57,265 nt of DNA from Prevotella sp. (GTDB taxonomy: Bacteria; Bacteroidota; Bacteroidia; Bacteroidales; Bacteroidaceae). The notes under the pieces are model-generated. The model searched no databases. It was given only the letters and a program-made list of their open reading frames with translations, and was not told the origin of the DNA. Made by a program: the position numbers and the translations under genes. Positions 44,475-54,263 of the stretch are shown here, piece after piece (the first letter of the stretch is position 1; the number at the start of each line of letters is the position of its first letter). Location of the stretch: assembly GCA_017934525.1 (NCBI GenBank), contig JAGBJJ010000017.1, positions 1 through 57,265 of the forward strand. Reading direction: 5' to 3'.

Positions 44475-45769
44475 TGCTTCTTGCGTAAGTAAACGATATT
44501 TGAGGCGGCGAGGATGAAGATAAAGGGCATCAGGGGGTCTTTGAAGCGTGTCTCGCCATGCATGACGAGCACTAAGGCCAGCGACCCGCCCACGACGATG
44601 AAGAGCGGCAGAAACAGCTGTTGCCATTGTCGGCCGCGCACCAGTCGGATTGTGCCCATGGCGGCCAACAGCAGCAGCAGGCCGTAGAGCAGTAGGCAGA
44701 ACAGCGAGAGCCACTGGGCACCATTCATCGACGATGCTTCGCTGAGCAGATGGTGGAAGGGAATGGTGATGTAGTTGTTTTCTGCCTGCGCCTTGTTGCT
44801 CAGGAAAACTGGCATGTTGTCGTAGTCTGACTGATACATGTAGTAGAGCCGACCTGGCACCTTCTTCAGATAGTCGGTCTTGTGGCTGCGGAGCCAGTCT
44901 AGGCTGCGCTGTTTCCATATCTTTTCGTATTCGAAACAGTCCATCTGCTCGTGGTTCTCTATGTAGCGCGGCGTGCCTTCGGGCCATACGGGCTGGCCCC
45001 AGTGGGGTGCCACGGGGGCGCCGTCGTAGCACTCGTCGACCATCGAGAACCAGTAGCTGCGAGCCTGGTAGACGAAGTGACCCGTGCGCAGATAGCACGA
45101 GGTGCCCACCACGCCCACGAAGAGACCGTAGCCCAGTAGCATGGAACCCATGCGCAGGGCCAGTCGCTGGCGATGGAAGAAGAGAAAGTAGAGAAACAGC
45201 GAACCGAGGAAGATGGGTGCTGTGGGGCGGAACCAGTTGGCTAAGGCCATGAGCAGGCCGCTGGCAAACATGGAGCGTATTGTGTGGCTGCTGAGAGCCA
45301 GCCACATGGCGGCCATGAGCAGACAGTTGACAGGTATCTCGCTCGACAGCATGGTGCTCTGTCCCCAGTTGTTGGGGTAGATGATGTAGAGCATCATGGC
45401 CAGGATGGCCACGTTGTGGTGGATGAGGCGGCTGGCGATGAGTGACATGAAAAGAGCTGTGGCAGCCTTCATGACGCACATCAGCACGAGCAGCGGCATG
45501 ATGCTGCCGCTTATCCACAATGAGAGCTCGGTGAGGTTGATGATGCCCACGTTCCACACAAACGGTATCTCGTTGTAGAGCTGGGCCGTGGGATAGGGCT
45601 GGCCTTGCTGCAGGCATTTCTGTGCGTACTCCAGATAGCCCACGCCATCGTTGGTGGGTGTGTAGCCGAAGATGAAGAGCACGGCCAGCAGCACCACCAG
45701 ATAGACGGCGGCCAGCAGCATGACGACACGCAGGGCGTGGCCGCTCAGTTGATGATGGCTATCTTGCAT
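44471..45769 (-). CDS. GT-C type membrane glycosyltransferase-like protein
   Basis: This 432-residue protein has about ten to twelve membrane segments. The first periplasmic loop carries YTPTNDGVGYLEYAQKCLQQ, whose Asp resembles the catalytic loop of GT-C enzymes (ArnT/PMT class), and the C-terminus has MHGETRFKDPLMPFIFILA, a common feature of that group. It probably transfers sugars from a lipid-linked donor at the outer face of the inner membrane. Its start lies 25 bases inside the porZ gene, so it is translated with porZ. The acceptor is not known. Confidence 0.7.
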   Translation of the reverse strand: MQDSHHQLSGHALRVVMLLAAVYLVVLLAVLFIFGYTPTNDGVGYLEYAQKCLQQGQPYPTAQLYNEIPFVWNVGIINLTELSLWISGSIMPLLVLMCVMKAATALFMSLIASRLIHHNVAILAMMLYIIYPNNWGQSTMLSSEIPVNCLLMAAMWLALSSHTIRSMFASGLLMALANWFRPTAPIFLGSLFLYFLFFHRQRLALRMGSMLLGYGLFVGVVGTSCYLRTGHFVYQARSYWFSMVDECYDGAPVAPHWGQPVWPEGTPRYIENHEQMDCFEYEKIWKQRSLDWLRSHKTDYLKKVPGRLYYMYQSDYDNMPVFLSNKAQAENNYITIPFHHLLSEASSMNGAQWLSLFCLLLYGLLLLLAAMGTIRLVRGRQWQQLFLPLFIVVGGSLALVLVMHGETRFKDPLMPFIFILAASNIVYLRKKQ

Positions 45770-47928
45770 ACCGTTCCCTTGTTACCTTCGCTGGTGGCAG
45801 CTGCCACCATATAGACGCCGCTGGCCACTCGGCGACCGTTGCGGTCGCGGCCGTTCCAGGTGAACGTGCCGCCGTTGCTGCGGCCCTGAGCCACAAGCTG
45901 GCCGCTGGCCGAGAGTATCTTCACGTCGGCGTTGAGCGAGAGGCCCACCACGGTGATGAGTCCGTCGTAGCCGCGCACCACAGGGTTAGGATAGGCGTAG
46001 ACGTTGTCTTTCACCATCTCTACGGCTGCACTGGTGGCATCGGTCATGTAGGAGCACAGACCGCCTTCGGTGCCGATGAAGAGCTCGCCCGTCTCGTTGT
46101 TTATGGCCATCGACTCGATGTTGTTGCTCAGCAGAGGGCTGTTCTCGCTGGTGAAGTGCTGCAGCTGCGTCATGTTGTCGGCACTGATGAGGTAGACGCC
46201 GCTGCCCTTAGTGCCCATCCACTTGCGCCCGCCGCCGTCGACGACGATGCAGTTGGTCACGGCGCCCGCCATCAGATAGTCGGCATAGTTGGTGCCGTCG
46301 TTGCGCGGCACCTTCACCTGAGTGACGTAGGTGTCAGGCGTGGTGATGCGGTCGGCATCGACGACGAAAGGTCCTTGGTTGGTGCCTATCCAGATGTTGC
46401 CGTCGAGGTCTTCGGCCACGCAGTAGGGGGCATAGTCGCTGTAGGTCGTTCCGTCTTGGTTGACGAGTGATGCGAAACTGTTGATAATCTCGTCGGTTTT
46501 GTAATTGTAGCAGTAGATACTCGGGTTGTTGTAGTGATTGTTTACAAACCACATTCTGTCGTTTCTGTCAAAATAGATGGACTGCAGATGCGTCAGGCTG
46601 ACGTTGTCTCTGTAGAGCAAGTCTTTGCTTCGAGATATCCATTGGCCGTCTTTAGTGTAGACCACCAGGTTGTCGCCACGCGTCTCGCTGACGAGGCACC
46701 AGAAGTTTCCTTCACTGTCGAAAGCGCTGCCCAGCACAATGACGTATTTGTTGCTGCTTGAGGCAATAGAGTTTTTCAGCAGGCTGTTGTCCTTGTTATG
46801 GTATTTCACGAACTGACCGTCGTAGTATTCATACATGCCTGTTCTGCCAGTAGCAATAACGTGCTTGCTGTCGAGCGGATTTACGTCAACTGAAGCCATA
46901 TCGATGAACTTCCAGTTTCTTGAGTCGGTGCCTGCCACGCCAGTCATGTCATCAGGCAGAATTTGCCACTCGTTGTTTTTATAGTCGAATATTTGCACGG
47001 TGGCTGGTCTTTCCAGGTCGCTAGTAGTTGTCCATCCGCCGCCGCAGGTATACAAGCGTTGGTTTTTCAGTCTGATAAAACCGAAGTTGTTGTACTTCGG
47101 TCCGCCGGGTTGGAGCGTGCGCACCACGTCGATGTAGTTGTTCCAGTCGGAGCGGTCTTCGCTGAAGTTGCCGGCGGGGCGTGTCTCGGTGTATTCCCAG
47201 TTGTGCTGGTCGAGCAGATTAGAGTTCATAGGGGCTTTATAGATGGCCTCGATGACGACGGTCTTCTTCAGCGGCACTTTGTCTTTGGAGTATTCGGTGA
47301 CCACCTCGCTGACGACGTTGCCCGGCGCGAGGCTGCTGCCGGGTGTGGAGTAGTCGACGAAGCGGTATGAGTCGCGCACCTTGATGTATATCTGCGCATT
47401 GTCGATGGCTATGGCAACGGTGTTGTGATTGAGTATGTACGACTCGGTCACCTCGGCCCGCTGCATGTTGACCTTCACCACGCCGAAGCCGGTGCCCAGA
47501 TAGGCATACTGGTCGCTCATGTAGATGTTGTTCACCGTCTTGTCTTGCGTCATCGACTTTGAGTAGAGGGCGCTGAGGTTGACCACGTTGCCACCGGCAT
47601 CGATGATGTCGAGGTTTGAGTTCTGGTAGACGGTCAAGAGACGGCCCACCTTCGTGTTCCATGCAATGTGGGTGACGTAGCTGTCGTTCAGCTGCCGAAC
47701 CTTGTCGTAGGTGCTGATGCTGTGGTCGTTGAGATTATAGGAATATAGTCCGTTGGAGGCTCTGACGAAGAGCATGTCGCCGGCCTTGACGATATCCTGT
47801 GGCTCATAGTACGACATGTAGGCTCTCCAGCTGCCCACCTGTGCGATGGCGGTGATAAGCGCGAAGTGGCAGGCTGCGAGGAGCGTGAGCAGCCGCCGTG
47901 TCTGGCGTCGGTTTATGGCTTGTTTCAT
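45745..47928 (-). CDS. porZ: PorZ-like type IX secretion protein (beta-propeller)
   Basis: This 727-residue exported protein has a signal peptide (LAACHFALITAIAQ). Two beta-propeller regions follow (VGSWRAYMSYYEPQDIVKAG, DSYVTHIAWNTKVGRLLTVY, then two-component-regulator-type blades such as DLDGNIWIGTNQGPFVVDAD), and a C-terminal sorting-type domain (YPNPVVRGYDGLITV... RRVASGVYMVAA). Architecture and size match PorZ of Porphyromonas, the surface component that presents anionic LPS to the sortase PorU. The longer upstream reading lacks a signal peptide start, so 47928 is used. It lies after rdgB and before a GT-C protein and two acyltransferases, consistent with a surface-glycan link. Confidence 0.82.
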   Translation of the reverse strand: MKQAINRRQTRRLLTLLAACHFALITAIAQVGSWRAYMSYYEPQDIVKAGDMLFVRASNGLYSYNLNDHSISTYDKVRQLNDSYVTHIAWNTKVGRLLTVYQNSNLDIIDAGGNVVNLSALYSKSMTQDKTVNNIYMSDQYAYLGTGFGVVKVNMQRAEVTESYILNHNTVAIAIDNAQIYIKVRDSYRFVDYSTPGSSLAPGNVVSEVVTEYSKDKVPLKKTVVIEAIYKAPMNSNLLDQHNWEYTETRPAGNFSEDRSDWNNYIDVVRTLQPGGPKYNNFGFIRLKNQRLYTCGGGWTTTSDLERPATVQIFDYKNNEWQILPDDMTGVAGTDSRNWKFIDMASVDVNPLDSKHVIATGRTGMYEYYDGQFVKYHNKDNSLLKNSIASSSNKYVIVLGSAFDSEGNFWCLVSETRGDNLVVYTKDGQWISRSKDLLYRDNVSLTHLQSIYFDRNDRMWFVNNHYNNPSIYCYNYKTDEIINSFASLVNQDGTTYSDYAPYCVAEDLDGNIWIGTNQGPFVVDADRITTPDTYVTQVKVPRNDGTNYADYLMAGAVTNCIVVDGGGRKWMGTKGSGVYLISADNMTQLQHFTSENSPLLSNNIESMAINNETGELFIGTEGGLCSYMTDATSAAVEMVKDNVYAYPNPVVRGYDGLITVVGLSLNADVKILSASGQLVAQGRSNGGTFTWNGRDRNGRRVASGVYMVAAATSEGNKGTVCKIAIIN

Positions 47929-48001
47929 AGAGTCTATGTTTTTGTTTGTATATATGTTCTCTTGCGTTGTCAGGCTCTTGCTTATCTGCCGCACGTCAGG
48001 C

Positions 48002-48625
48002 TCACTGGCTGCTCAGCAGGAAGTGGGCCAGCTTCTGTGTGGCGCGTGCGCGGTGGCTGATGCGGTCTTTGATGTCGGGTCCAAGCTGCGCGAAAGTCTG
48101 GTCGTAGCCGTCGGGCCGGAAGATGGGGTCGTAGCCGAAGCCTTCGCTTCCGCTGCGCTGGCGGGTAATCTCACCATCGACGATGCCTTCGAAGAGATGC
48201 TCTTCGCCGCTGTCGGTATGGTCATCGCGCTTTATTATTAACGCGATGACGGTGCGAAATCGTGCCCTGCGATTGTTATTTTCTCCTAATTCACGCAGCA
48301 GGCGTGCCATGTTGGCCTCGCTGTCGTGCGAGAGGACCGCCTTGCCTTTGCCCTCCATGGCGGCATAGCGGGCACTGTAGATGCCCGGAGCGCCGCCGAG
48401 AGCATCGACCTCGAGCCCTGTGTCGTCGGCGAAGCAGCTCAGGTGGTAGTGGTCGAAGACGTAGCGGGCCTTCTCAAGGGCGTTGGCCTCGAGTGTCAGT
48501 CCGTTCTCAGGGATGTCGGTGTGGCAGCCTATGTCGCTGAGCGAGAGCACCTCGATGCTGCTGCCCAGTATGTGGCGTATCTCCTCGAGTTTATGCTGGT
48601 TGTTGGTGGCAAAGACTATTTTCAT
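48002..48625 (-). CDS. rdgB: XTP/dITP diphosphatase (RdgB/HAM1)
   Basis: This 207-residue cytoplasmic enzyme removes pyrophosphate from non-canonical purine triphosphates. It has the family start [18 protein letters not shown], the catalytic [20 protein letters not shown] block, and [20 protein letters not shown]. Its start overlaps the yitT stop as ATGA, so it is co-translated. The length is normal. Confidence 0.95.
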   Translation of the reverse strand: MKIVFATNNQHKLEEIRHILGSSIEVLSLSDIGCHTDIPENGLTLEANALEKARYVFDHYHLSCFADDTGLEVDALGGAPGIYSARYAAMEGKGKAVLSHDSEANMARLLRELGENNNRRARFRTVIALIIKRDDHTDSGEEHLFEGIVDGEITRQRSGSEGFGYDPIFRPDGYDQTFAQLGPDIKDRISHRARATQKLAHFLLSSQ

Positions 48626-49587
48626 TCCTTCTGCTCCTTCTTTTTATTGTTTACCTGCACGCCTACCTTGATTTGGTCGAAGCCCTCGCCGAAGACACCG
48701 ATGACGGCACTCTGCGAGACGAAGGCTTTCGGGTCGAGCAACTTGATGAGGCGGAAGATGCTGGCGCTCTCGTTTTTATGAGCCAGCACGCAGAGCACCT
48801 TGCGCTCATTGCCCGAATACCAGCCGTGGGCGTCGAGGATGGTGACGCCCAGGTTGAGCTGTGTGCCCATGGCGTCGGCAATCTCCTTCCACTTGTCGGA
48901 GAAGATGAGGAACTGCACGCTGGAGCGGCGCTTGTTGTAGGTGTAGTCGAGCATGAAGTTCTCGATGTACATGGCCACCAGGCCCATCACCACCATCTGC
49001 ACGCGGTGGTGCATCTCGCCAAACTGCGGGAAGAGCACACACGAGCCGATGACGAAGAAGTCGAGCACGATGAGCACCGACCCGATGGACATGTTGTAGT
49101 ATTTGTTCACCGAGGCGGCAATGATGTCGCTGCCGCCCGTAGAGCCGTTGTTGACGAAAACGAAGCCCAGGCCCATGCCCGTCAGCGAGCAGCCCAGCAC
49201 GAGCGAGAGGAAGTCCTGGCCCTCGCCCAGCGTCTTAATCATTTCGCCGGCGGCATCGCGGGGCACGAACTCTTTCCACATGCCGAGGAAGAGCGACATG
49301 CCGAAGATGGCATAGATGGTCTTCATGAGGAACTTGAAGCCCAGAATCTTCAGTCCGGCGATGAGCAGCACGGCGTTGATGATGACCACGGTGTACTGCA
49401 CGGGGAATTTCGTGGCATACTCGATGATGGCGGCCATACCGGCCACGCCGCCTGTCACAATCTCGTAGGGCATGAGGAAGAAGGTGAAGGCAAAGGTGTA
49501 GAGCAGCAGGCCGAGGGTGATGCCGGCATAGTCCTTAATCTCGTTCTTCAGCAGCTCACGGCTCAGGTTGATGTTCAATGTTTGCAT
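48622..49587 (-). CDS. YitT-family membrane protein (DUF161/DUF2179)
   Basis: This 321-residue inner-membrane protein has about six hydrophobic segments (about 20-215) with the YitT pattern [19 protein letters not shown] and [20 protein letters not shown], then a soluble DUF2179 domain (about 225-310). The transport or signalling role of the family is not settled. It follows leuS by 42 bases and precedes rdgB with a 4-base overlap. Confidence 0.9.
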   Translation of the reverse strand: MQTLNINLSRELLKNEIKDYAGITLGLLLYTFAFTFFLMPYEIVTGGVAGMAAIIEYATKFPVQYTVVIINAVLLIAGLKILGFKFLMKTIYAIFGMSLFLGMWKEFVPRDAAGEMIKTLGEGQDFLSLVLGCSLTGMGLGFVFVNNGSTGGSDIIAASVNKYYNMSIGSVLIVLDFFVIGSCVLFPQFGEMHHRVQMVVMGLVAMYIENFMLDYTYNKRRSSVQFLIFSDKWKEIADAMGTQLNLGVTILDAHGWYSGNERKVLCVLAHKNESASIFRLIKLLDPKAFVSQSAVIGVFGEGFDQIKVGVQVNNKKKEQKE

Positions 49588-49629
49588 AGCTATAGGTTTG
49601 GTAGGTTTTGATAGGTTTGATAGGGGAGA

Positions 49630-52509
49630 TTATTTGCACACTATATTTATCATGCGGCCTTTCACGATGATCACCTTCACAATTTGTTTGCCCTCGGTGT
49701 AGCGGGCGGTGCGCTCGTCGTGGCGCACGGTCTGCTCGATGACGTCGTTTTGGGCGTCGGCATGGAACTGCAGCTCGAAGCGGGCCTTGCCGTTGAAGGC
49801 TACGCCCATCTTCATCTGGTTCTCCACCAGATACTCTTCGTTCCACTCAGGCCACTGGGTGTCGCAGACGCTGCCTGTGCCGCCGAGCATCTCCCAGAGC
49901 TCCTCGGCGATGTGGGGTGCGAAGGGCGCAATGAGCACAACGAGCGTCTGCATCACCTCCTTGTTGCGGCACTTCAGCTGCTGCAACTCGCTGACGGCAA
50001 TCATGAAGGCCGAGATGGCGGTGTTGTAAGAGAACTGCTCGATGTCTTGCGTCACCTTCTTGATGAGCTTATGCAGGGCCTTCAGCTCCTCGGCCGTAGC
50101 GTGTGTGTCGGCTGAGTCGGCACCGGCGGAGCAGAGGTTCCAGAACTTCTTCAGGAAGCGGTGGCAGCCGTCGATGCCGTTGGTGTCCCAGGGCTTCGAC
50201 TGCTCCACGGGGCCGAGGAACATCTCGTAGAGGCGCAGCGTGTCGGCGCCGTACTTCTCGACCACCATGTCGGGGTTGACCACGTTGTACATCGATTTCG
50301 ACATTTTCTCCACGGCCCATCCGCAGATGTATTTGCCGTCTTCGAGGATGAACTGGGCGTCTTTGTACTCAGGGCGCCAGTGCCGGAAGGCCTCCAGGTC
50401 GAGCACGTCGTTCTGCACGATGTTCACGTCGACGTGGATAGGTGTCACCTCATACTGGTCTTTCAGACCGGCGCTGACGAAGGTGGGAGCAGCGTTCTCC
50501 TCCCCCTCTGAGGGGTTGCTGGAAGCCACTCTGTATACAAAGTTGCTTCGGCCCTGAATCATGCCTTGGTTGATGAGCTTCTTGAAGGGCTCGTTCTCGC
50601 AGGTGTAGCCTGAGTCGTAGAGGAACTTGTTCCAGAAGCGTGAGTAGATGAGGTGGCCGGTGGCATGCTCAGAACCACCCACGTAGAGGTCGACGTTGCG
50701 CCAGTATTCGTTGGCATCGCGGCCGCAGAGGGCGCGGTCGTTGTGCGGGTCCATATAGCGCAGGTAGTAGGCTGAAGAGCCTGCAAAGCCGGGCATGGTG
50801 TTCAGCTCGAGGGGGAAGACGCTCTTGTGGTCAATTGCTGAACGGTCGACCACGCTGTCGGTCTTCGTGTCCCATGCCCACATCTTGGCGCGGCCCAGGG
50901 GCGGCTCGCCGGTCTCGGTGGGCTTATACTCGTCAATCTCGGGGAGCTCCAGGGGCAGGCACTCCTTCGGAATGGTGTAGGGCATGCCGTTTTTGTAGTA
51001 GACGGGGAAGGGCTCGCCCCAGTAGCGCTGGCGCGAGAAGATGGCGTCGCGCAGGCGGTAGTTCACCTTCACGCGGCCAAGACCCTTCTCGGTGACAAAT
51101 TTCTTTGTGGCGGCGATGGCCTCCTTCACGGTGAGACCGTTGAGGGAGAAGCCGTCGATGGCCTCTTTGCCGGCCACGGGCGAGTTCATGACGATGCCTT
51201 CCTTGGCGTCGAAGCTCTCCTCTGACACGTCGGCACCCTCGATAAGGGGCACGATGGGCAGACCGAAATGCTTGGCAAAGGCGTAGTCGCGCGAGTCGTG
51301 GGCAGGCACGGCCATGATGGCGCCCGTGCCGTAGCCGGCCAGCACGTATTCAGATATCCAGATGGGCAGCTTCTCGCCCGTGAAGGGGTTGATGGCGTAG
51401 CTGCCTGAGAAGACGCCGGTGACGGAGTGGTCCAACTGGCGCTCGCGCTCGGTGCGCTTCTTCACGTAAGCCAGGTATTCGTCGACGGCGGCGCGCTGCC
51501 CGGGGGTGGTGAGCTGGTCGACCAACTCACTCTCAGGGGCGAGCACCATGAAGGTGACGCCGAAGATGGTGTCGGCACGGGTGGTGAAGATGGTGAAGCC
51601 GTCGATGGCAGGAGCTACGCCGTCTGCGCCGGGGGCTACCCTGAATACCATCTCCGTACCTTCGCTCCTTCCTATCCAGTTGCGCTGGGCTTCCTTCAGC
51701 GAGTCGCTCCACTCAATCTCGCCGAGACCGTCGAGCAGGCGCTGGGCGTAGGCTGACACGCGCAGGCACCACTGGCGCATCTTCTTCTGCTCCACAGGGT
51801 AGCCGCCGCGCACGGAGACACCGTTCACCACCTCGTCGTTGGCCAGCACCGTGCCCAGGGCAGGGCACCAGTTCACCATCGTGTCGGCCAGATAGGCAAT
51901 GCGGTAGTTCATCAGCACCTCCTGCTTCTTCTGTTCAGAGAACGAGGCCCAGTCGTTGGCGGTGAAGTGGAGCTCCTCGGTGCCCAGGGCGCCGCAGTTT
52001 TCAGAACCCATCAGCTCGAAGTGCTCGATGAGCTTGATGGTGGGCTGAGCCTTCTGCGACGAGAGCGAGAAGTAGCTCTTAAACATGCGGATGAAGGCCC
52101 ACTGCGTCCAGTGGTAGTATTTCGGGTCGCAGGTGCGCACCTCGCGGTCCCAGTCGAACGAGAAGCCTATCTTGTCGAGCTGCTCGCGGTAGCGCTTGAT
52201 GTTCTGCTCGGTGGTGATGGCGGGGTGCTGTCCGGTCTGTATGGCATACTGCTCGGCAGGCAGTCCGTAGGCGTCGTAGCCCATGGGGTTGAGCACGTTG
52301 AAGCCCTTCTGGCGCTTATATCGGGCATAGATGTCGCTGGCGATGTAGCCTAAGGGGTGGCCCACGTGAAGGCCTGCTCCGCTGGGATAGGGGAACATGT
52401 TGAGCACGTAGAACTTCTTCTTGTGTTCGTCTTCCACCACGCGGTAGGTGCCGTTGTCCACCCATCGCTTCTGCCACTTCTTCTCAATCTCTCTGAAGTT
52501 GTATTCCAT
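49630..52509 (-). CDS. leuS: Leucyl-tRNA synthetase
   Basis: This 959-residue class I synthetase charges tRNA-Leu. The HIGH motif is HVGH (48-51 in [14 protein letters not shown]) and the KMSKS motif is at 735-739. The CP1 editing domain is present ([19 protein letters not shown] and [19 protein letters not shown]). It has its own promoter at 52552 and heads the minus-strand run that continues with yitT, rdgB and porZ. Confidence 0.97.
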   Translation of the reverse strand: MEYNFREIEKKWQKRWVDNGTYRVVEDEHKKKFYVLNMFPYPSGAGLHVGHPLGYIASDIYARYKRQKGFNVLNPMGYDAYGLPAEQYAIQTGQHPAITTEQNIKRYREQLDKIGFSFDWDREVRTCDPKYYHWTQWAFIRMFKSYFSLSSQKAQPTIKLIEHFELMGSENCGALGTEELHFTANDWASFSEQKKQEVLMNYRIAYLADTMVNWCPALGTVLANDEVVNGVSVRGGYPVEQKKMRQWCLRVSAYAQRLLDGLGEIEWSDSLKEAQRNWIGRSEGTEMVFRVAPGADGVAPAIDGFTIFTTRADTIFGVTFMVLAPESELVDQLTTPGQRAAVDEYLAYVKKRTERERQLDHSVTGVFSGSYAINPFTGEKLPIWISEYVLAGYGTGAIMAVPAHDSRDYAFAKHFGLPIVPLIEGADVSEESFDAKEGIVMNSPVAGKEAIDGFSLNGLTVKEAIAATKKFVTEKGLGRVKVNYRLRDAIFSRQRYWGEPFPVYYKNGMPYTIPKECLPLELPEIDEYKPTETGEPPLGRAKMWAWDTKTDSVVDRSAIDHKSVFPLELNTMPGFAGSSAYYLRYMDPHNDRALCGRDANEYWRNVDLYVGGSEHATGHLIYSRFWNKFLYDSGYTCENEPFKKLINQGMIQGRSNFVYRVASSNPSEGEENAAPTFVSAGLKDQYEVTPIHVDVNIVQNDVLDLEAFRHWRPEYKDAQFILEDGKYICGWAVEKMSKSMYNVVNPDMVVEKYGADTLRLYEMFLGPVEQSKPWDTNGIDGCHRFLKKFWNLCSAGADSADTHATAEELKALHKLIKKVTQDIEQFSYNTAISAFMIAVSELQQLKCRNKEVMQTLVVLIAPFAPHIAEELWEMLGGTGSVCDTQWPEWNEEYLVENQMKMGVAFNGKARFELQFHADAQNDVIEQTVRHDERTARYTEGKQIVKVIIVKGRMINIVCK

Positions 52510-52551
52510 ACTTTATTGTTTGTTCTTATTGTTTTGCAAAGTTTTCAACCT

Positions 52552-52560
52552 GCAAAGGTA
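52552..52560 (-). promoter_or_regulatory. Promoter -7 element of leuS
   Basis: The minus strand reads TACCTTTGC, 42 bases before the leuS start codon. Confidence 0.6.
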
Positions 52561-52639
52561 GCGTAAAAATGGGAAAATGCCAAATTTCAACCCGAAAAAT
52601 ATCATTATTTGTATACCGACGTCCTGACGGCTCATTGGA

Positions 52640-52707
52640 ATTTTGGCCGAAATCAATCGGATTTCGGCCGGAATATATCCGATTTCGGCCAGAATTTCAG
52701 TCGGCCG
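52640..52707. repeat. GGCC-centred near-palindromes, three at a 21-bp period plus one
   Basis: GGCC cores lie at 52645-52648, 52666-52669 and 52687-52690, each exactly 21 bases apart, within ATTTCGGCCGGAAT-like near-palindromes; a fourth core lies at 52703-52706. The motif and step match the array at 7820-7872, 45 kb away. The 361-bp leuS/OB-fold intergenic region holding this array has no gene. Confidence 0.8.
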
Positions 52708-52818
52708 TGCCGCTGGTGTCCCTCTGTTGGTGCACGGCAGAACCATCTTTGGTGGTGACTTTGTGGGTGGCGGCGCAAATTTTTTGGCCGGATGCTTTGT
52801 CAAACCGAATTTTATGAG

Positions 52819-52827
52819 TAATTTTGC
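52819..52827 (+). promoter_or_regulatory. Promoter -7 element of the OB-fold protein gene
   Basis: TAATTTTGC lies 43 bases before the ATG at 52871. Confidence 0.6.
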
Positions 52828-52870
52828 AGCGTGTAAGAATCAACTAACTAATCAAAAAAAATAAAGCATT

Positions 52871-54190
52871 ATGAAAAAAACTTTACGCTTTTCGCTGCTC
52901 AGCATGCTGATGATGCTGACAGCAAACACGTTTGCTCAGACGGTGTTCGATTTCGATGCAAACGGCAAGGAACTGTTCGGACTGGCCGGTGAGTCGAGTA
53001 ATGAGTTGTCGGATGGTGACTTCACCGAGGCCAAGACGGCCAAGGTGGGCAACTTCAGCATCACTGTTTCGGCAGGTGTCGAGGGTCAGAAGACGCCGAA
53101 CCGCATCTGGAGCAAGTCGCCGAAGTTGCGCATGTATGGCGGCAGCATGACCATTGCCGGCACCGAGGACATCAAGACTGTGGTCTTCACCTTGGCCGCC
53201 AACGCTTCTGTTGCTAAATGGAATGAAGGCAACAGCGCTTCGGTGGGCTCGCTCGATAACTCTGCCGTCACATCGGTCACTTGGACGGGCAATACCCGCG
53301 AGCTGACTATCAACATCGGCGGTAATACGCAGATCAGTAAGATTACCATCAACGGTGAAGCTGAGCAGAAACCTGACGACCCGAATCCCGGCGAAGTGCC
53401 TGAGCTGACCACCTGCGCACAGGTGCTTGCAGGCACTGACGGCACGGTGTACCATATCAAGGGCACCTGCACGGAGATTAAGAATACCCTCTACGGCAAC
53501 TGGATGCTGAAGGATGAGACGGGCGAGGTGTTCATCTTTGGCACGCTCGACGCTCAGGGCAACACGAAAAACTTCTCCAGCCTCGGCATCGAGGTGGGCG
53601 ACGTGGTCGAGGTATACGGTCCCCGCAAGGACTATAACGGCACCATCGAGCTGGTCGACGTCACCGTGCTCAGCATCACTAAGGGCAGCACGCCTGAGGT
53701 GCAGCAGATCAGCGTGGCACGGGCCCTGGAGATTATCAATGGTCTGGAGGACGGTATGACCACTAACGAGGTGTATCAGGTGAAGGGCTTCATCGTGACG
53801 GATCCTGACTTCCAGCGCAGAGATGATGGCTCGCTCTATGGCAACGTGAACATGGACATCGCCGACCAGGTTGGCGGCAGCCCCGTGCTGACTGTCTTCC
53901 GCGCCAAGAACTTCGACAACATGCAGTTCACCGAGGAGACCATCTCGAGCATTGAGGAGGGCGACGAGGTTGTCATTGAGGGTAAGCTGCAGAAGTTTGT
54001 GAAGAACGATGTGACGACGCCTGAACTGACCAACGGCCATCTTATCTCTGTCAACGGCAAGACCAGCGGCATCGTGAGCGTCAGTCAGTCGGCAAATGCC
54101 GATACCATCTTTGACCTGCAGGGACGCCGTGTGGCCCAGCCCACGAAGGGTCTCTACATCATTGGTGGCAAGAAGCAGCTGGTGAAGTAA
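52871..54190 (+). CDS. Secreted OB-fold-type protein with C-terminal tag
   Basis: This 439-residue exported protein has a signal peptide (to MLTANTFAQ). The N-terminal third is beta-rich without a known domain. Two OB-fold-like regions follow, about 175-275 (YHIKGTCTEIKNTLYGNWML, EVGDVVEVYGPRKDYNGTIE) and 285-395 (YQVKGFIVTDPDF, EEGDEVVIEGKLQKF), of the type found in secreted Bacteroidetes nucleases and DUF5689-like proteins. No nuclease domain is attached. The end PTKGLYIIGGKKQLVK carries the exported-protein tag. It is monocistronic with its own promoter and a strong terminator. Confidence 0.7.
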   Translation: MKKTLRFSLLSMLMMLTANTFAQTVFDFDANGKELFGLAGESSNELSDGDFTEAKTAKVGNFSITVSAGVEGQKTPNRIWSKSPKLRMYGGSMTIAGTEDIKTVVFTLAANASVAKWNEGNSASVGSLDNSAVTSVTWTGNTRELTINIGGNTQISKITINGEAEQKPDDPNPGEVPELTTCAQVLAGTDGTVYHIKGTCTEIKNTLYGNWMLKDETGEVFIFGTLDAQGNTKNFSSLGIEVGDVVEVYGPRKDYNGTIELVDVTVLSITKGSTPEVQQISVARALEIINGLEDGMTTNEVYQVKGFIVTDPDFQRRDDGSLYGNVNMDIADQVGGSPVLTVFRAKNFDNMQFTEETISSIEEGDEVVIEGKLQKFVKNDVTTPELTNGHLISVNGKTSGIVSVSQSANADTIFDLQGRRVAQPTKGLYIIGGKKQLVK

Positions 54191-54214
54191 TCAGTAACAT
54201 ATCAGTAACAAGGA

Positions 54215-54263
54215 GAGGGGGCACCCAGGCGATTGAAAAGCCTGGGTGCCCCCTCGTTTTATT
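54215..54263 (+). terminator. Strong rho-independent terminator
   Basis: A perfect 16-bp stem (54215-54230 with 54240-54255, left arm GAGGGGGCACCCAGGC) has a 9-base loop and is followed by GTTTTATT. It ends the OB-fold gene and may also serve the convergent transposase gene. Confidence 0.88.

Noticed and set aside
44475-45617. N-terminal extension of the first acyltransferase frame
   Set aside because: The extension overlaps the GT-C gene in another frame and is Pro/His/Arg-rich; the ATGA overlap at 44471-44474 marks the real start.
49588-49629. Short direct repeats of TATAGGTTTG/GTAGGTTTTG between leuS and yitT
   Set aside because: The units are 9-10 bases, imperfect and few, so they do not belong to the 7-bp family and may be chance.
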